Shown here: piece after piece, positions 47,268-56,684 of the stretch
How the letters are laid out: each line of letters starts with the position of its first letter
Numbering within the stretch: the stretch's first letter is position 1
Origin: Orrella sp037026685
GTDB lineage: Bacteria; Pseudomonadota; Gammaproteobacteria; Burkholderiales; Burkholderiaceae_B
Direction of reading: 5' to 3'
Length of the DNA stretch: 64,000 bases
NCBI RefSeq assembly: GCF_037026685.1
Contig: NZ_JBANET010000016.1
Coordinates: forward strand, 1-64,000
Notes under the pieces: model-generated
Told to the model about the DNA's origin: nothing
What the model saw: the letters and a program-made list of their open reading frames with translations, nothing else
Databases searched by the model: none
Made by a program: the position numbers and the translations under genes

Positions 47268-48839
47268 ATGCGTCGCACCTTTATTGCAGCCGCTATCGCG
47301 GCCACGATGGCCCTCCCCACGGTGGGCCACGCCAAGACCCTACGCTGGGCCAGCCAAGGCGACATCCTTACCCTGGATCCGCACGCGCAAAACGAAGGGC
47401 TCAACATCGCCGCCTCCAGCTACGTGTACGAGCCGCTGGTGCAATACAACCCCGACTTCGAGATCTCGCCGGGCCTGGCGACAGCCTGGGAGCAGGTCGA
47501 GCCCACCGTGTGGCGCTTCACGCTGCGCCAAGGGGTCAAGTTCCACGACGGCTCGGATTTCGATGCGCAGGACGTGGTGTTCTCCATCAAGCGCGCCATG
47601 GCGCCCACTTCGCACTTCAAGGCCTACGTCAACGGCATCGAGGACGTGCGGGCGGTCGATGCCCATACCGTCGAGATCATCACCGGCGGACCGAACCCGG
47701 TGCTGCTGCGCCAGCTGACCAACGTGTTCATCATGGACCAGGGCTGGGCCGAGAAGCACAACGCCGCCGCCCCGCAGGACTTCTCCAAGAACGAGGAAAC
47801 CTACGCGGCGCGCAATGCCAACGGCACCGGGCCCTACCAGCTCAAGAGCCGCGAAGTGGACGTGCGCACCGTGTTCGTCGAGAACCCCGGCTGGTGGAAC
47901 AAGGCCGACAAGAAGGGCAACGTGACCGAGGTCATCTACACCCCGATCCGCCAGGCCGCCACCCGCACCGCCGCGCTGCTTTCGGGCGAGATCGACTTCG
48001 TGCTCGATCCTCCCGCCCAGGACCTGCAGCGCCTGCAGCAGCAGGTCAAGGTGGTCGAGGGCAACGAATACCGCACCATCTACCTGGGGCTGGACCAGGG
48101 CAGCAAGGAGCTGAAGTACTCCACCATCAAGGGCAAGAACCCCTTTGCCGACGTGCGCGTGCGCGAAGCGCTGTACCGCGCCATCGACGTCGAGGCGATC
48201 AAGAAGGCGGTGATGCGCGGCCTGTCGGCGCCCACCGGCACCATGATCGCCCCGCAGGTCCAGGGCTGGACCAAGGAGCTGGCCCAGCGCGTGCCCTACG
48301 ATCCGGAGCGCGCCCGCGAACTGCTCAAGGAAGCCGGCTACGCCGAGGGCCTGAACTTCACGCTGGACTGCCCCAACAACCGCTACATCAACGACGAGGC
48401 CATCTGCCAGGCGGTCGTGGCGATGTGGGCGCGCGTGGGCGTGCAGGCCCGCCTGAACGCCATGCCGCGCGCCACCTATTTCCCCAAGGTGCAGTCCTTC
48501 GACACCAGCGCCTACCTGTTCGGCTGGGGCGTGCCCACCTTCGATGCGCTGTACACGCTGCAAAGCCTGATCCGCAGCAAGAACGAAGGCGCCGACGGCT
48601 CGTTCAACTTCGGCTACTACCAGAACGACGAGGTCGACAAGCTGATCGACCAGGTCAAGGTGGAAACCGACGAAGCCAAGCGCAATGCGGCCATCCATCG
48701 GGCCCTGCAGATCCATGCGCAGGAGTTCGGCCATATCCCGCTGCACGACCAGGTGATTCCCTGGGCGATGAAGAAAAACGTCAACGTCATCCACCGCGCC
48801 GACAACCGCCTGTCGGTCGAGTGGGTCACGATCGACTGA
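47268..48839 (+). CDS. Peptide/opine-type ABC transporter substrate-binding protein
   Basis: This 523-residue periplasmic binding protein belongs to family 5 (DppA/OppA/NikA type). It starts with a signal peptide (MRRTFIAAAIAATMALPTVGHA) and has KTLRWASQGDILTLDPHAQNEG, RQGVKFHDGSDFDAQDVVFSIKRAM and the ligand-pocket segment NGTGPYQLKS. The ATG at 47268 follows CAGGAG. It is the first of five genes (binding protein, two permeases, two ATPases) forming a complete Dpp-type importer for peptides or related compounds; the exact ligand is not known. A stem-loop after the stop codon (48876-48899) may make this gene more abundant than the rest. Confidence 0.93.
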   Translation: MRRTFIAAAIAATMALPTVGHAKTLRWASQGDILTLDPHAQNEGLNIAASSYVYEPLVQYNPDFEISPGLATAWEQVEPTVWRFTLRQGVKFHDGSDFDAQDVVFSIKRAMAPTSHFKAYVNGIEDVRAVDAHTVEIITGGPNPVLLRQLTNVFIMDQGWAEKHNAAAPQDFSKNEETYAARNANGTGPYQLKSREVDVRTVFVENPGWWNKADKKGNVTEVIYTPIRQAATRTAALLSGEIDFVLDPPAQDLQRLQQQVKVVEGNEYRTIYLGLDQGSKELKYSTIKGKNPFADVRVREALYRAIDVEAIKKAVMRGLSAPTGTMIAPQVQGWTKELAQRVPYDPERARELLKEAGYAEGLNFTLDCPNNRYINDEAICQAVVAMWARVGVQARLNAMPRATYFPKVQSFDTSAYLFGWGVPTFDALYTLQSLIRSKNEGADGSFNFGYYQNDEVDKLIDQVKVETDEAKRNAAIHRALQIHAQEFGHIPLHDQVIPWAMKKNVNVIHRADNRLSVEWVTID

Positions 48840-48875
48840 TCCCGTCGCTACCTGACGCCGGCGCGCGCCCGTCCA

Positions 48876-48899
48876 CGAGGCAGGCGCGCGCCTCGTTTT
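48876..48899 (+). terminator. Stem-loop with T-run between binding-protein and permease genes
   Basis: CGAGGC (48876-48881) and GCCTCG (48890-48895) form a stem with an 8-base loop followed by TTTT. It sits in the 147-base gap before the permease gene, where partial termination or mRNA-end protection usually raises binding-protein levels. Confidence 0.5.
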
Positions 48900-48986
48900 C
48901 AGAAGCGCTGCAACGCGCCCGGGCCATTCGCCCGGGCATGGACACGGGGCCACCTGCCCACGGTCCCCGTGCATAGGTAGAGACAC

Positions 48987-49967
48987 ATGCTTGCTTTCAT
49001 CATCCGACGCCTGGCGCAGGCCGTCGCCGTCATGCTGACGGTGGCCCTGCTGGCGTTCATGCTTTTTCGCTACGTCGGCGATCCGGTCACCATCATGCTG
49101 GGCCAGGACGCCACCGAACAGGACCGCATCGAGCTTCGGCAGTCGCTGGGCCTGGACCAGCCGGCGCCGGTGCAGTTCGTGCGCTTCGTGCAGAACGCGG
49201 TGCAAGGCGACTTCGGCCTGTCGCTGCGGCAGGCGCAGCCTGTTTCCTCGCTGCTTGCCGAAAGGCTGCCCGCCACGGTCGAGCTGTCCCTGGCCGCCGC
49301 CGCGCTGGCCCTGGTCGTGGGCGTACCGTTGGGGGTGTATACGGCGCTGCGGCGGCGGGGCTGGCTGGCCCAATCGCTGCTGGCCCTGTCGCTGCTGGGC
49401 GTTTCCCTGCCCACTTTCCTGATCGGCATCCTGCTGATCCTGGTGTTTTCGGTGCAGCTGGGCTGGCTGCCCAGCTATGGGCGCGGCGAGACCGTGCGCA
49501 TCGGCGGCTGGACCACCGGGCTGCTGACCGCCAGCGGCTGGAAGCACCTGATCCTGCCGGCCATCACGCTGTCGCTGTTCCAGCTCACCCTCATCATGCG
49601 GCTGGTGCGCTCCGAGATGCTCGAGGTGCTGCGCACCGACTACATCAAGTTCGCCCACGCCCGGGGCCTGAGCAAGCGCGCCATCCACTTCGGCCACGCG
49701 CTCAAGAACACCCTGGTGCCGGTCATCACCATCACGGGGCTGCAGCTGGGCGGCATCATCGCCTTCGCCATCGTCACCGAGACGGTGTTCCAGTGGCCGG
49801 GCATGGGGCTGCTGTTCATCCAGGCCGTGCAGTTCGCCGACGTGCCGGTCATGGCGGCGTACCTGTGCCTGATCGCCCTGGTGTTCGTGGTCATCAACCT
49901 CGTGGTCGACCTGCTGTATTTCGCGGTGGACCCCAGGCTGCGGCTGGGCCGCGCGGGAGGCCACTGA
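48987..49967 (+). CDS. dppB: Peptide ABC transporter permease, DppB type
   Basis: This 326-residue permease has about six helices and the DppB/OppB hallmarks: start LAFIIRRLAQAVAVMLTV, the FVQNAVQGDFGLSLRQ extracytoplasmic loop and the EAA coupling loop EMLEVLRTDYIKFAHARGLS. Its TGA overlaps the next gene's ATG (TGATG). It pairs with DppC to form the channel of the importer. Confidence 0.93.
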   Translation: MLAFIIRRLAQAVAVMLTVALLAFMLFRYVGDPVTIMLGQDATEQDRIELRQSLGLDQPAPVQFVRFVQNAVQGDFGLSLRQAQPVSSLLAERLPATVELSLAAAALALVVGVPLGVYTALRRRGWLAQSLLALSLLGVSLPTFLIGILLILVFSVQLGWLPSYGRGETVRIGGWTTGLLTASGWKHLILPAITLSLFQLTLIMRLVRSEMLEVLRTDYIKFAHARGLSKRAIHFGHALKNTLVPVITITGLQLGGIIAFAIVTETVFQWPGMGLLFIQAVQFADVPVMAAYLCLIALVFVVINLVVDLLYFAVDPRLRLGRAGGH

Positions 49968-50881
49968 TGAAAGCCGTGCTCATACGCTGGTGGGACAGCG
50001 ACCTGATGTGGTCCTGGCGCCATACGCCGGTGGCCGTGGCCGCCACCGTGATGTTCGTCCTGATGATGGTCGGGGCCTTCGGCGCGGGCTGGGTGGCGCC
50101 GCACAATCCCTTCGACCTGGCCACGGTCAACCTGATCGACGCCTTGCTGCCGCCGGCCTGGCTGGAGGGCGGCACGCCCGACTACCTGCTGGGCACCGAC
50201 AGCCAGGGCCGCGACCTTTACTCGGCGCTGCTCTACGGCACGCGCGTGTCGCTGCTGATCGGCCTGGCCTCGGTGGCGCTGTCCATGCTGATCGGCATCG
50301 GCCTGGGCCTGCTGTCGGGGTATGCCGGCGGCCGGGTGGACGCCTTCATCATGCGCGTGGCCGACGTGCAGCTGTCCTTTCCCGCCATCCTGATCGCGCT
50401 CCTGATCGACGGCGTGGCGCGGGCGGTGGTGTCGGCCGGCGACCATGACGTGATCGCCTTCCCCGTGCTGGTGGGCGCCATCGCGCTGGCCGGCTGGCCG
50501 CAATACGCGCGCACGGTGCGCGGCTCGACCCTGGTCGAGAAGAACCGCGAGTACGTGCAGGCCGCGCGCGTCATCGGCATTTCCTCGGGGGCGATCATGT
50601 TCCGCCACGTGCTGCCCAACGTCATGGGACCGGTGCTGGTGCTGGCCACGGTGCACCTGGCGACCGCCATCATTACCGAGGCCACCTTGTCCTTCCTGGG
50701 GGTGGGCGTGCCGCCGACCTCGCCCTCGCTGGGCACGCTGATCCGCGTCGGCAACGATTTCCTGTTCTCCGGAGAATGGTGGATCACCATATTCCCCGGC
50801 CTGGCGCTGGTGCTGCTGGTGCTGTCGGTCAACCTGCTGGGCGATTGGCTGCGCGACGCCCTGAACCCCAGGCTGAGCTAG
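49967..50881 (+). CDS. dppC: Peptide ABC transporter permease, DppC type
   Basis: This 304-residue permease pairs with DppB. It has a cytoplasmic N-terminal part, about six helices, the DppC landmark LLGTDSQGRDLYSALLYGTRVSLLIG, and the EAA loop EYVQAARVIGISSGAIMFRHVLPN. Start codon ATG 49967 overlaps the DppB stop by one base, so translation is coupled. The downstream ATPase gene begins 20 bases later with AGGAG. Confidence 0.93.
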   Translation: MKAVLIRWWDSDLMWSWRHTPVAVAATVMFVLMMVGAFGAGWVAPHNPFDLATVNLIDALLPPAWLEGGTPDYLLGTDSQGRDLYSALLYGTRVSLLIGLASVALSMLIGIGLGLLSGYAGGRVDAFIMRVADVQLSFPAILIALLIDGVARAVVSAGDHDVIAFPVLVGAIALAGWPQYARTVRGSTLVEKNREYVQAARVIGISSGAIMFRHVLPNVMGPVLVLATVHLATAIITEATLSFLGVGVPPTSPSLGTLIRVGNDFLFSGEWWITIFPGLALVLLVLSVNLLGDWLRDALNPRLS

Positions 50882-50900
50882 CCCACAGAAGGAGCGACCC

Positions 50901-51878
50901 ATGAGTCCCTTGCTTGAGGTCCGCAATCTGCGGGTCGAATTTCCCACGCGCCGGGGCGTGCTGCGCGCCCTGGACGACGTGTCCTTTTCCATTTCCGCCG
51001 GCGAGGTGCTGGGCGTGGTGGGCGAATCCGGGGCGGGCAAGTCCCTGACCGGCGCATCCATCATTGGCCTGCTCGAGCCGCCCGGACGCATCGGCGCCGG
51101 CCAGATCCTGCTCGAAGGCAAGCGCATCGACAACCTGCCGCCCGAGGCCATGCGCCGCGTGCGCGGCCGGCAGATCGGCGCGATCTTCCAGGATCCGCTG
51201 ACCTCGCTCAATCCGTTGTACACGGTGGGCCGGCAGCTGACCGAAACCATCGTCACGCACCTGCCCATGAGCTGGTCGCAGGCGCGCACGCGCGCCATCG
51301 AGCTGCTGGCGTCCACCGGCATCCCCGCCGCGCGCGAGCGCATCGACCACTATCCGCACCAGTTCTCCGGCGGCATGCGCCAACGCGTGGTGATCGCCCT
51401 GGCGCTGGCGGCCGAGCCGCGGCTCATCGTGGCCGACGAACCGACCACCGCGCTGGACGTATCCATCCAGGCGCAGATCATCGACCTGCTCAAGAAGCTG
51501 TGCCGCGAGCAGGGCACGGCGGTGATGCTGATCACGCACGACATGGGGGTGATCGCCGAGACGGCAGACCGCGTGGCGGTGATGTACGCCGGCCGGGTGG
51601 CCGAGATCGGGCCGGTGGCCCAGGTCATCCACGCGCCCGCGCATCCCTACACGCGCGGCCTGATGGGCTCCATTCCGACGCTGGACGGGCATGCCGAGCG
51701 GCTGGTGCAGATCGACGGCAGCATGCCGCGCCTGACCGCCATACCGCCGGGCTGCGCCTTCAATCCGCGCTGTCCGGCGCGCATGGACCGCTGCGTGCGC
51801 GAGCGCCCCGAGCTGCTGCCGGCCGGCGCCTCGCACGCGGCCTGTTGGCTGCACGACCAGCACCGGGAGGCAGCATGA
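50901..51878 (+). CDS. dppD: Peptide ABC transporter ATP-binding protein, DppD type
   Basis: This 325-residue ATPase has Walker A GESGAGKS, the Q-loop region FQDPLTSLNPLYTVG, signature FSGGMRQRVVIALAL and Walker B LIVADEPTTALDVS. The C-terminal oligopeptide/dipeptide ABC extension with Cys-rich GCAFNPRCPARMDRCV is present, as in DppD/OppD with their iron-sulfur-like cysteine set. Its stop overlaps the next gene's start (ATGA). Confidence 0.94.
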   Translation: MSPLLEVRNLRVEFPTRRGVLRALDDVSFSISAGEVLGVVGESGAGKSLTGASIIGLLEPPGRIGAGQILLEGKRIDNLPPEAMRRVRGRQIGAIFQDPLTSLNPLYTVGRQLTETIVTHLPMSWSQARTRAIELLASTGIPAARERIDHYPHQFSGGMRQRVVIALALAAEPRLIVADEPTTALDVSIQAQIIDLLKKLCREQGTAVMLITHDMGVIAETADRVAVMYAGRVAEIGPVAQVIHAPAHPYTRGLMGSIPTLDGHAERLVQIDGSMPRLTAIPPGCAFNPRCPARMDRCVRERPELLPAGASHAACWLHDQHREAA

Positions 51879-52963
51879 ACGCGCCGGACCTTTCCACGCG
51901 CGCAGACCGGAGCGCGCCGCACGAAGGCAGTCCGGGGGCCGGGCAATCCCAAGCCCTGGTCCGGGTGGACGATGCCGCGCGCTGGTTCGATGTCTCGCCG
52001 CCCTGGCTCGAGCGCGTCCTGGGCCGCAAGCCGCGCGTGATGCTGCGCGCCGTCGACGGCGTGTCGTTCACCATCCGCAAGGGCGAGACCCTGGCGCTGG
52101 TGGGCGAGTCCGGCTGCGGCAAGTCCACCATGGCGCGCCTGCTGGTGGGCCTGTACGGCCTGACGCGCGGCGCCATCCGCTTCGACGGCCAGCCGCTTGC
52201 GCAGATGAGCGGCCCGGCCGGGCGCGCCTTGCGGCGGCGCCTGCAGATGATCTTCCAGGATCCCTATGCCAGCCTGAATCCGCGCTGGCGGGTGGGCCGC
52301 ATCATCGCCGAGCCGCTGCGGGCGCACACCGACATGACGCCGGCCCAGCAGCGCGAGCGGGTGGACGAGCTGCTGCGCCAGGTGGGCCTGGACCCGGCCG
52401 ACCGCAACCGCTATCCGCACCAGTTCTCGGGCGGGCAGCGCCAGCGCATCTCCATCGCGCGGGCCCTGGCCGCCAAGCCCGAGTTCCTGGTGTGCGACGA
52501 GCCGACCTCGGCGCTGGACGTTTCGGTGCAGGCGCAGGTGCTGAACCTGATGAAGGACCTGCAGCGCGAGCTCGGACTGACCTACCTGTTCATCTCGCAC
52601 AACCTGGCGGTGGTGCATCACGTGGCCGACCGGGTAGGGGTGATGTACCTGGGGCGCCTGGTCGAGATCGCGCCGCGCGACGAGCTGTTCGCCCGGCCGC
52701 GCCACCCCTACACGCGCATGCTGCTCTCGGCCATCCCGGACATGAGCGGCACGGGCCGGCGGCGCATTCCGGTGGCCGGCGAAGTGCCCAATCCGCTCAA
52801 TCCGCCCCCGGGCTGTACCTTCCATCCCCGTTGTCCGCATGCGCGCGAGCTTTGCAAGCGCGAGGCGCCCGCCAACCTGCCGGACGGGCCGGCCGAGGTG
52901 GCGTGCCACGGCGTGGCGCAAGGCTGGGAGGATGTGGTGGGGCCGGCGCAGCCGGCGCGCTGA
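51875..52963 (+). CDS. dppF: Peptide ABC transporter ATP-binding protein, DppF type
   Basis: This 362-residue ATPase has Walker A GESGCGKST, QMIFQDPYASLNPRWRVG, signature FSGGQRQRISIARAL, Walker B FLVCDEPTSALDVS and the C-terminal GCTFHPRCPHARELCKREAP cysteine segment. An N-terminal stretch of ~50 residues before the ABC core (SPPWLERVLGRKPRVMLRAVDGVSFT) includes an insert common in DppF of this type. It ends the operon, followed by a strong stem-loop at 52971-53013. Confidence 0.94.
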   Translation: MNAPDLSTRADRSAPHEGSPGAGQSQALVRVDDAARWFDVSPPWLERVLGRKPRVMLRAVDGVSFTIRKGETLALVGESGCGKSTMARLLVGLYGLTRGAIRFDGQPLAQMSGPAGRALRRRLQMIFQDPYASLNPRWRVGRIIAEPLRAHTDMTPAQQRERVDELLRQVGLDPADRNRYPHQFSGGQRQRISIARALAAKPEFLVCDEPTSALDVSVQAQVLNLMKDLQRELGLTYLFISHNLAVVHHVADRVGVMYLGRLVEIAPRDELFARPRHPYTRMLLSAIPDMSGTGRRRIPVAGEVPNPLNPPPGCTFHPRCPHARELCKREAPANLPDGPAEVACHGVAQGWEDVVGPAQPAR

Positions 52964-52970
52964 GCCGGTA

Positions 52971-53013
52971 CCGGCGCCATGCGCCGCAGACAGGCCGCGG
53001 CGCATGGCGCCGG
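52971..53013. terminator. 17-bp perfect stem-loop between convergent genes
   Basis: Bases 52971-52987 and 52997-53013 form a perfect 17-bp GC stem (arms begin CCGGCGCCATGCG) around a 9-base loop. It separates the end of dppF from the convergent gene at 53022 and lacks a T-run. A bidirectional terminator is the most likely role. Confidence 0.65.
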
Positions 53014-53021
53014 CCGGGAGG

Positions 53022-53513
53022 CTAGCGGGCGCGCCGCTCCGGGACGAAGCTGGGCTCGTCGTCGTCCTCGGCTTCGTCCTGCTCGCCGGCGGGCTCGTCA
53101 TCGGCGATCACGAACGGCAGCAGTTCCACCAGATGGTCGGACCAGCCGCATTCCTCGCCTTCGTGATCGAGCTTGGTGTAGCGCCGCCCCTCTTCGGGGC
53201 ACAGCTGTATGCCCCACAGGAAGCGGCAGTCGTAGACGTCCTCGGGGGCGGGCGTCAGGCCGCCCTTGTTGCCCACCCAGCGCGCGTCGGGCCCGCCCAT
53301 CTGGATGCGGACATCTTCGTCGGCCGGCGAGCCTTGGTCGGACAGCGGCACGGCAAAGGCCACCCACTCGTGGCCGTTTTCCGCCGTATCCACTTCGGCC
53401 AGTATCGGCTGGCCAAGATAGGCAGTGAGCGCGTCCGCCGTTTTACCTAGCATGACGAGTTCGTCTTCGGTGAACACGCACGGGGCTTCCGCTGGGTCGG
53501 AGGGTAGAGGCAT
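53022..53513 (-). CDS. Hypothetical acidic protein
   Basis: This 163-residue soluble protein has no signal peptide or membrane segment. I recognise no family. The sequence is strongly acidic at its C-terminal end (ADDEPAGEQDEAEDDDEPS) and the middle has YDCRFLWGIQLCPEEGRRYTKLDHEGEECGW, with several Cys and Trp residues. The ATG at 53513 was chosen because the conserved-looking part begins there (FTEDELVMLG); a longer frame reaches 53645. A promoter-like pair lies at 53641-53669. It is convergent with the Dpp operon and divergent from the EamA transporter. Confidence 0.75.
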   Translation of the reverse strand: MPLPSDPAEAPCVFTEDELVMLGKTADALTAYLGQPILAEVDTAENGHEWVAFAVPLSDQGSPADEDVRIQMGGPDARWVGNKGGLTPAPEDVYDCRFLWGIQLCPEEGRRYTKLDHEGEECGWSDHLVELLPFVIADDEPAGEQDEAEDDDEPSFVPERRAR

Positions 53514-53640
53514 GGTCGGTCCTGTTGTGCTTCGGGACGGGTGGCATTCGCGCCATACGCAGGGCTCATGCCGCCGGCCGCATCTGGCCGGATGATGATG
53601 CCACCGGCTTGCAAGGCAGGTTCTGCTTCCCCTTGGTGCA

Positions 53641-53669
53641 AGCATAGCTTGACAGCGTACCGGTGCAAA
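53641..53669 (-). promoter_or_regulatory. Promoter-like pair for the acidic protein
   Basis: On the minus strand TTTGCA (53664-53669), a 17-base spacer and TATGCT (53641-53646) fit sigma-70 positions about 128 bases before the ATG at 53513. Confidence 0.4.
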
Positions 53670-53759
53670 GTCCGCCGGCCCGCCGGGGCTTGCCGGCGCG
53701 GGCGCCGACAGGCGCGTTAAGATGCTGGCCTGCGTTCCACATCCGGGTCCTTTCGCACC

Positions 53760-54671
53760 ATGCCTGCCGCGCCTGCCGTACGACCTCAGTATTTCCTGCT
53801 GCCGCTGGGCTCGGTCCTCATGTGGTCCGGTAACATGGTCGTCACGAAAATGTCGGCCAGCGTCATTTCACCTGTGACTATCGGTTTCTACCGCTGGCTG
53901 ATCGCCGGCCTGGCGCTCACGCCCTTCCTGGCCTACGGCGTATGGCGCGAGCGGCACCGCATCCGCCCCCACCTGGGCAAGCTGGCGGTGCTCGGCGCGC
54001 TGGGCATGGCGGTCTACCAGGGGCTGATGTACTTCGCGGCCGCCCATACGTCGGCCACCAACATGGCGTTCATCACCTCGCTGGTGCCGCTGCTGACCAT
54101 CGCCGTGAGCGCCGCGCTGATGCAGGAAAGCCCGCCGCGCCTGGCGGTGCTCGGCGGGCTGCTGTCGCTGGCGGGCATCTCGGTGCTGGTCAGCCACGGC
54201 CGGCCCGCCATGCTGCTGGAGGCCGGGGTGAACCGCGGCGACGTATTGATCTTCCTGGCCGCGCTGGGCTATGCCGTCTATGGCGTGCTGGTGCGCAAGT
54301 GGGCCATCCCGCTTTCGGCCTGGCATTCGCTGTACGTGCAGATCGGCTTCGGCCTGCTGGTGCAGCTGCCGGCCTTCCTGTACCTGCCGGCCACGCCGCT
54401 GGACGCCGCCAACCTGCCGCTGGTGCTCTATGCGGCCCTGCTGCCCTCGATCTTCGCGCCGTATCTGTGGCTGCGCGCCATCGACGTGCTCGGCGCGTCG
54501 CGCGCCAGCATCTTCGTGAACCTGACGCCGGTATTTACCATCGTCATCGCGGCGCTGCTGCTGGCCGAGCCGGTCGAGTCCTATCACCTGGCCGGCGGCG
54601 CCATCGTGCTGACCGGCGTCATGCTGGCGCAATGGCGGCCCGGCGCGCGGCGGCCCGCGCGCGGGGCGTAG
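53760..54671 (+). CDS. EamA-family (DMT) transporter
   Basis: This 303-residue protein has two EamA domains, together about 10 hydrophobic helices: first half SVLMWSGNMVVTKMSASVISPVTIGFYRW, second half ALGYAVYGVLVRKWAIPLSAWHSLY, with the AGGAIVLTGVMLAQ end. DMT proteins export metabolites such as amino acids or their analogues; the substrate is unknown. ATG 53760 opens the first helix. The ettA gene follows 71 bases downstream. Confidence 0.9.
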   Translation: MPAAPAVRPQYFLLPLGSVLMWSGNMVVTKMSASVISPVTIGFYRWLIAGLALTPFLAYGVWRERHRIRPHLGKLAVLGALGMAVYQGLMYFAAAHTSATNMAFITSLVPLLTIAVSAALMQESPPRLAVLGGLLSLAGISVLVSHGRPAMLLEAGVNRGDVLIFLAALGYAVYGVLVRKWAIPLSAWHSLYVQIGFGLLVQLPAFLYLPATPLDAANLPLVLYAALLPSIFAPYLWLRAIDVLGASRASIFVNLTPVFTIVIAALLLAEPVESYHLAGGAIVLTGVMLAQWRPGARRPARGA

Positions 54672-54741
54672 CCCCGGCGCCCAAGCGGGGGCTGGGTACA
54701 ATGCCCGTTTGGCCCAAACTCGCCTCGTCGATTCCGTAAAA

Positions 54742-56412
54742 ATGGCTCAATACGTCTATACCATGCACCGGGTGGGCAAGATCGTCCCGCCCAAGCGCGA
54801 GATCCTGCGCAACATCTCCCTGTCGTTCTTTCCCGGCGCCAAGATCGGCGTGCTGGGCCTGAACGGCTCGGGCAAGTCCACCCTGCTCAAGATCATGGCC
54901 GGCCTCGATCGCGAGATCGAGGGCGAGGCAGTGCCCATGCCGGGCATCAAGATCGGCTACCTGCCGCAGGAGCCGCAGCTCGATCCCGAGCACACCGTGC
55001 GCCAGTCGGTGGAAGAAGGCCTGGGCGAAGTGGTGGCCGCGCGCAAGCGCCTGGAAGAGGTCTACGCCGAATACGCCGAGCCCGACGCCGATTTCGACAA
55101 GCTGGCGGCCGAGCAGGCCGAACTGGAAGCCATCATCGCGGCGGCCGCCTCCAGCGGCGCCGACGACCTGGAAACCCAGATGGAGGTGGCCGCCGATGCG
55201 CTGCGCCTGCCGCCCTGGGACGCCAGGGTGGGCAACCTGTCCGGCGGCGAGAAGCGCCGCGTGGCGCTGTGCCGCCTGCTGCTGTCCAAGCCCGACATGC
55301 TGCTGCTGGACGAGCCCACCAACCACCTGGACGCCGAAAGCGTCGAATGGCTCGAGCAGTTCCTGCACAAGTTCCCCGGCACCGTGGTGGCCGTGACCCA
55401 CGACCGCTACTTCCTGGACAACGCCGCCGAATGGATCCTCGAACTGGACCGCGGCCACGGCATTCCCTGGAAGGGCAACTACAGCTCGTGGCTGGCCCAG
55501 AAGGAAGAGCGCCTCAAGCAGGAAGAGGCCAGCGAGTCGGCCCGCCAGAAGACCATCAAGAAAGAGCTCGAGTGGGTGCGCCAGAATCCCAAGGGCCGCC
55601 AGGCCAAGGCCAAGGCGCGCCTGGCCCGCTTCGAAGAGCTCTCGTCCTACGAATACCAGAAGCGCAACGAGACCTCCGAGATCTTCATTCCGGTGGGCGA
55701 GCGCCTGGGCAACGAGGTCATCGAGTTCGAGAACGTCAGCAAGGCCTATGGCGAGCGCCTGCTGATCGACAACCTCAGCTTCAAGGTGCCGCCCGGCGCC
55801 ATCGTGGGCATCATCGGCCCCAACGGCGCGGGCAAATCCACGCTGTTTCGCATGGTCGCCGGGCGCGAGCAGCCCGATTCGGGCCAGGTCAAGCTCGGCA
55901 AGACGGTCAACCTGGCCTACGTGGACCAGTCGCGTGATTCGCTGGAAGACGGCAAGACGGTGTTCGACGCGGTGGCCGACGGCGCCGACATCCTGACGGT
56001 GGGCAAGTTCGAGATGCCGGCGCGCGCCTACCTGGGCCGCTTCAATTTCAAGGGCGGCGACCAGAACAAGCGCGTGGGGCAGCTTTCGGGCGGCGAGCGC
56101 GGGCGCCTGCACCTGGCCAAGACGCTGATCAAGGGCGGCAACGTGCTGCTGCTGGACGAGCCCTCCAACGACCTGGACGTGGAAACCCTGCGCGCCCTGG
56201 AAGATGCCTTGCTCGAGTTTCCGGGCTGCGTCATGGTGATCAGCCACGACCGCTGGTTCCTGGACCGCATCGCCACCCACATCCTGGCGTTCGAGGGCGA
56301 TTCGCAAGTGGTGTTCTTCGACGGCAACTACCAGGAATACGAGGCCGACAAGAAGGCCCGCCTGGGCGCCGACGCGCAACCCAGGCGGCTGCGCTACAAG
56401 GCGCTGAAGTAG
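54742..56412 (+). CDS. ettA: Energy-dependent translational throttle protein EttA (ABC-F ATPase)
   Basis: This 556-residue ABC-F ATPase matches EttA (E. coli 555 residues). Walker A motifs are at G39-T47 (GLNGSGKST) and about residue 360 (GPNGAGKST), with signatures LSGGEKRRVAL and LSGGERGRLHL and Walker B LLLDEPTNHLD and LLLDEPSNDLD. The inserted arm that contacts the ribosome (about residues 90-140) and the linker TIKKELEWVRQNPKGRQAKAKARL are present. EttA binds the ribosomal E site and limits translation initiation when ADP is high. The ATG at 54742 is the conserved start (MAQYVYTM). TACAAT at 54697-54702 may be its -10. Confidence 0.97.
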   Translation: MAQYVYTMHRVGKIVPPKREILRNISLSFFPGAKIGVLGLNGSGKSTLLKIMAGLDREIEGEAVPMPGIKIGYLPQEPQLDPEHTVRQSVEEGLGEVVAARKRLEEVYAEYAEPDADFDKLAAEQAELEAIIAAAASSGADDLETQMEVAADALRLPPWDARVGNLSGGEKRRVALCRLLLSKPDMLLLDEPTNHLDAESVEWLEQFLHKFPGTVVAVTHDRYFLDNAAEWILELDRGHGIPWKGNYSSWLAQKEERLKQEEASESARQKTIKKELEWVRQNPKGRQAKAKARLARFEELSSYEYQKRNETSEIFIPVGERLGNEVIEFENVSKAYGERLLIDNLSFKVPPGAIVGIIGPNGAGKSTLFRMVAGREQPDSGQVKLGKTVNLAYVDQSRDSLEDGKTVFDAVADGADILTVGKFEMPARAYLGRFNFKGGDQNKRVGQLSGGERGRLHLAKTLIKGGNVLLLDEPSNDLDVETLRALEDALLEFPGCVMVISHDRWFLDRIATHILAFEGDSQVVFFDGNYQEYEADKKARLGADAQPRRLRYKALK

Positions 56413-56645
56413 GCCGGGCAGGGCCTGCCGCCCTGTGCGGCGGGCCGCCGCGTTGCCGCTCGCCCGCCCGGCTCGCCGGCCCTGGCGAAACCGTGCGTAA
56501 CCGGCGCCGCGCGGCGCCTGTGTTCATAACTTGTTGCGCATGCCAGAATTGCGGCGTGGGCAGACCGGCGGATGTTACAGGGCGAAAGTCTTGAAACACA
56601 TGCTGGGCAAACCTCACAGCAAATCCGGGATCGTTCTGACAAAGT

Positions 56646-56670
56646 AAGGGTCATACGAATAACCCTTTTT
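56646..56670 (+). promoter_or_regulatory. Leader hairpin with T-run before the OsmB-like gene
   Basis: AAGGGT (56646-56651) and ACCCTT (56662-56667) form a 6-bp stem with a 10-base loop and end in a run of T, just before the ribosome site (ATAAGGAG) of the gene at 56685. It looks like a small terminator/attenuator in the 5' leader. Confidence 0.4.
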
Positions 56671-56684
56671 ATAAGGAGCAAGCC

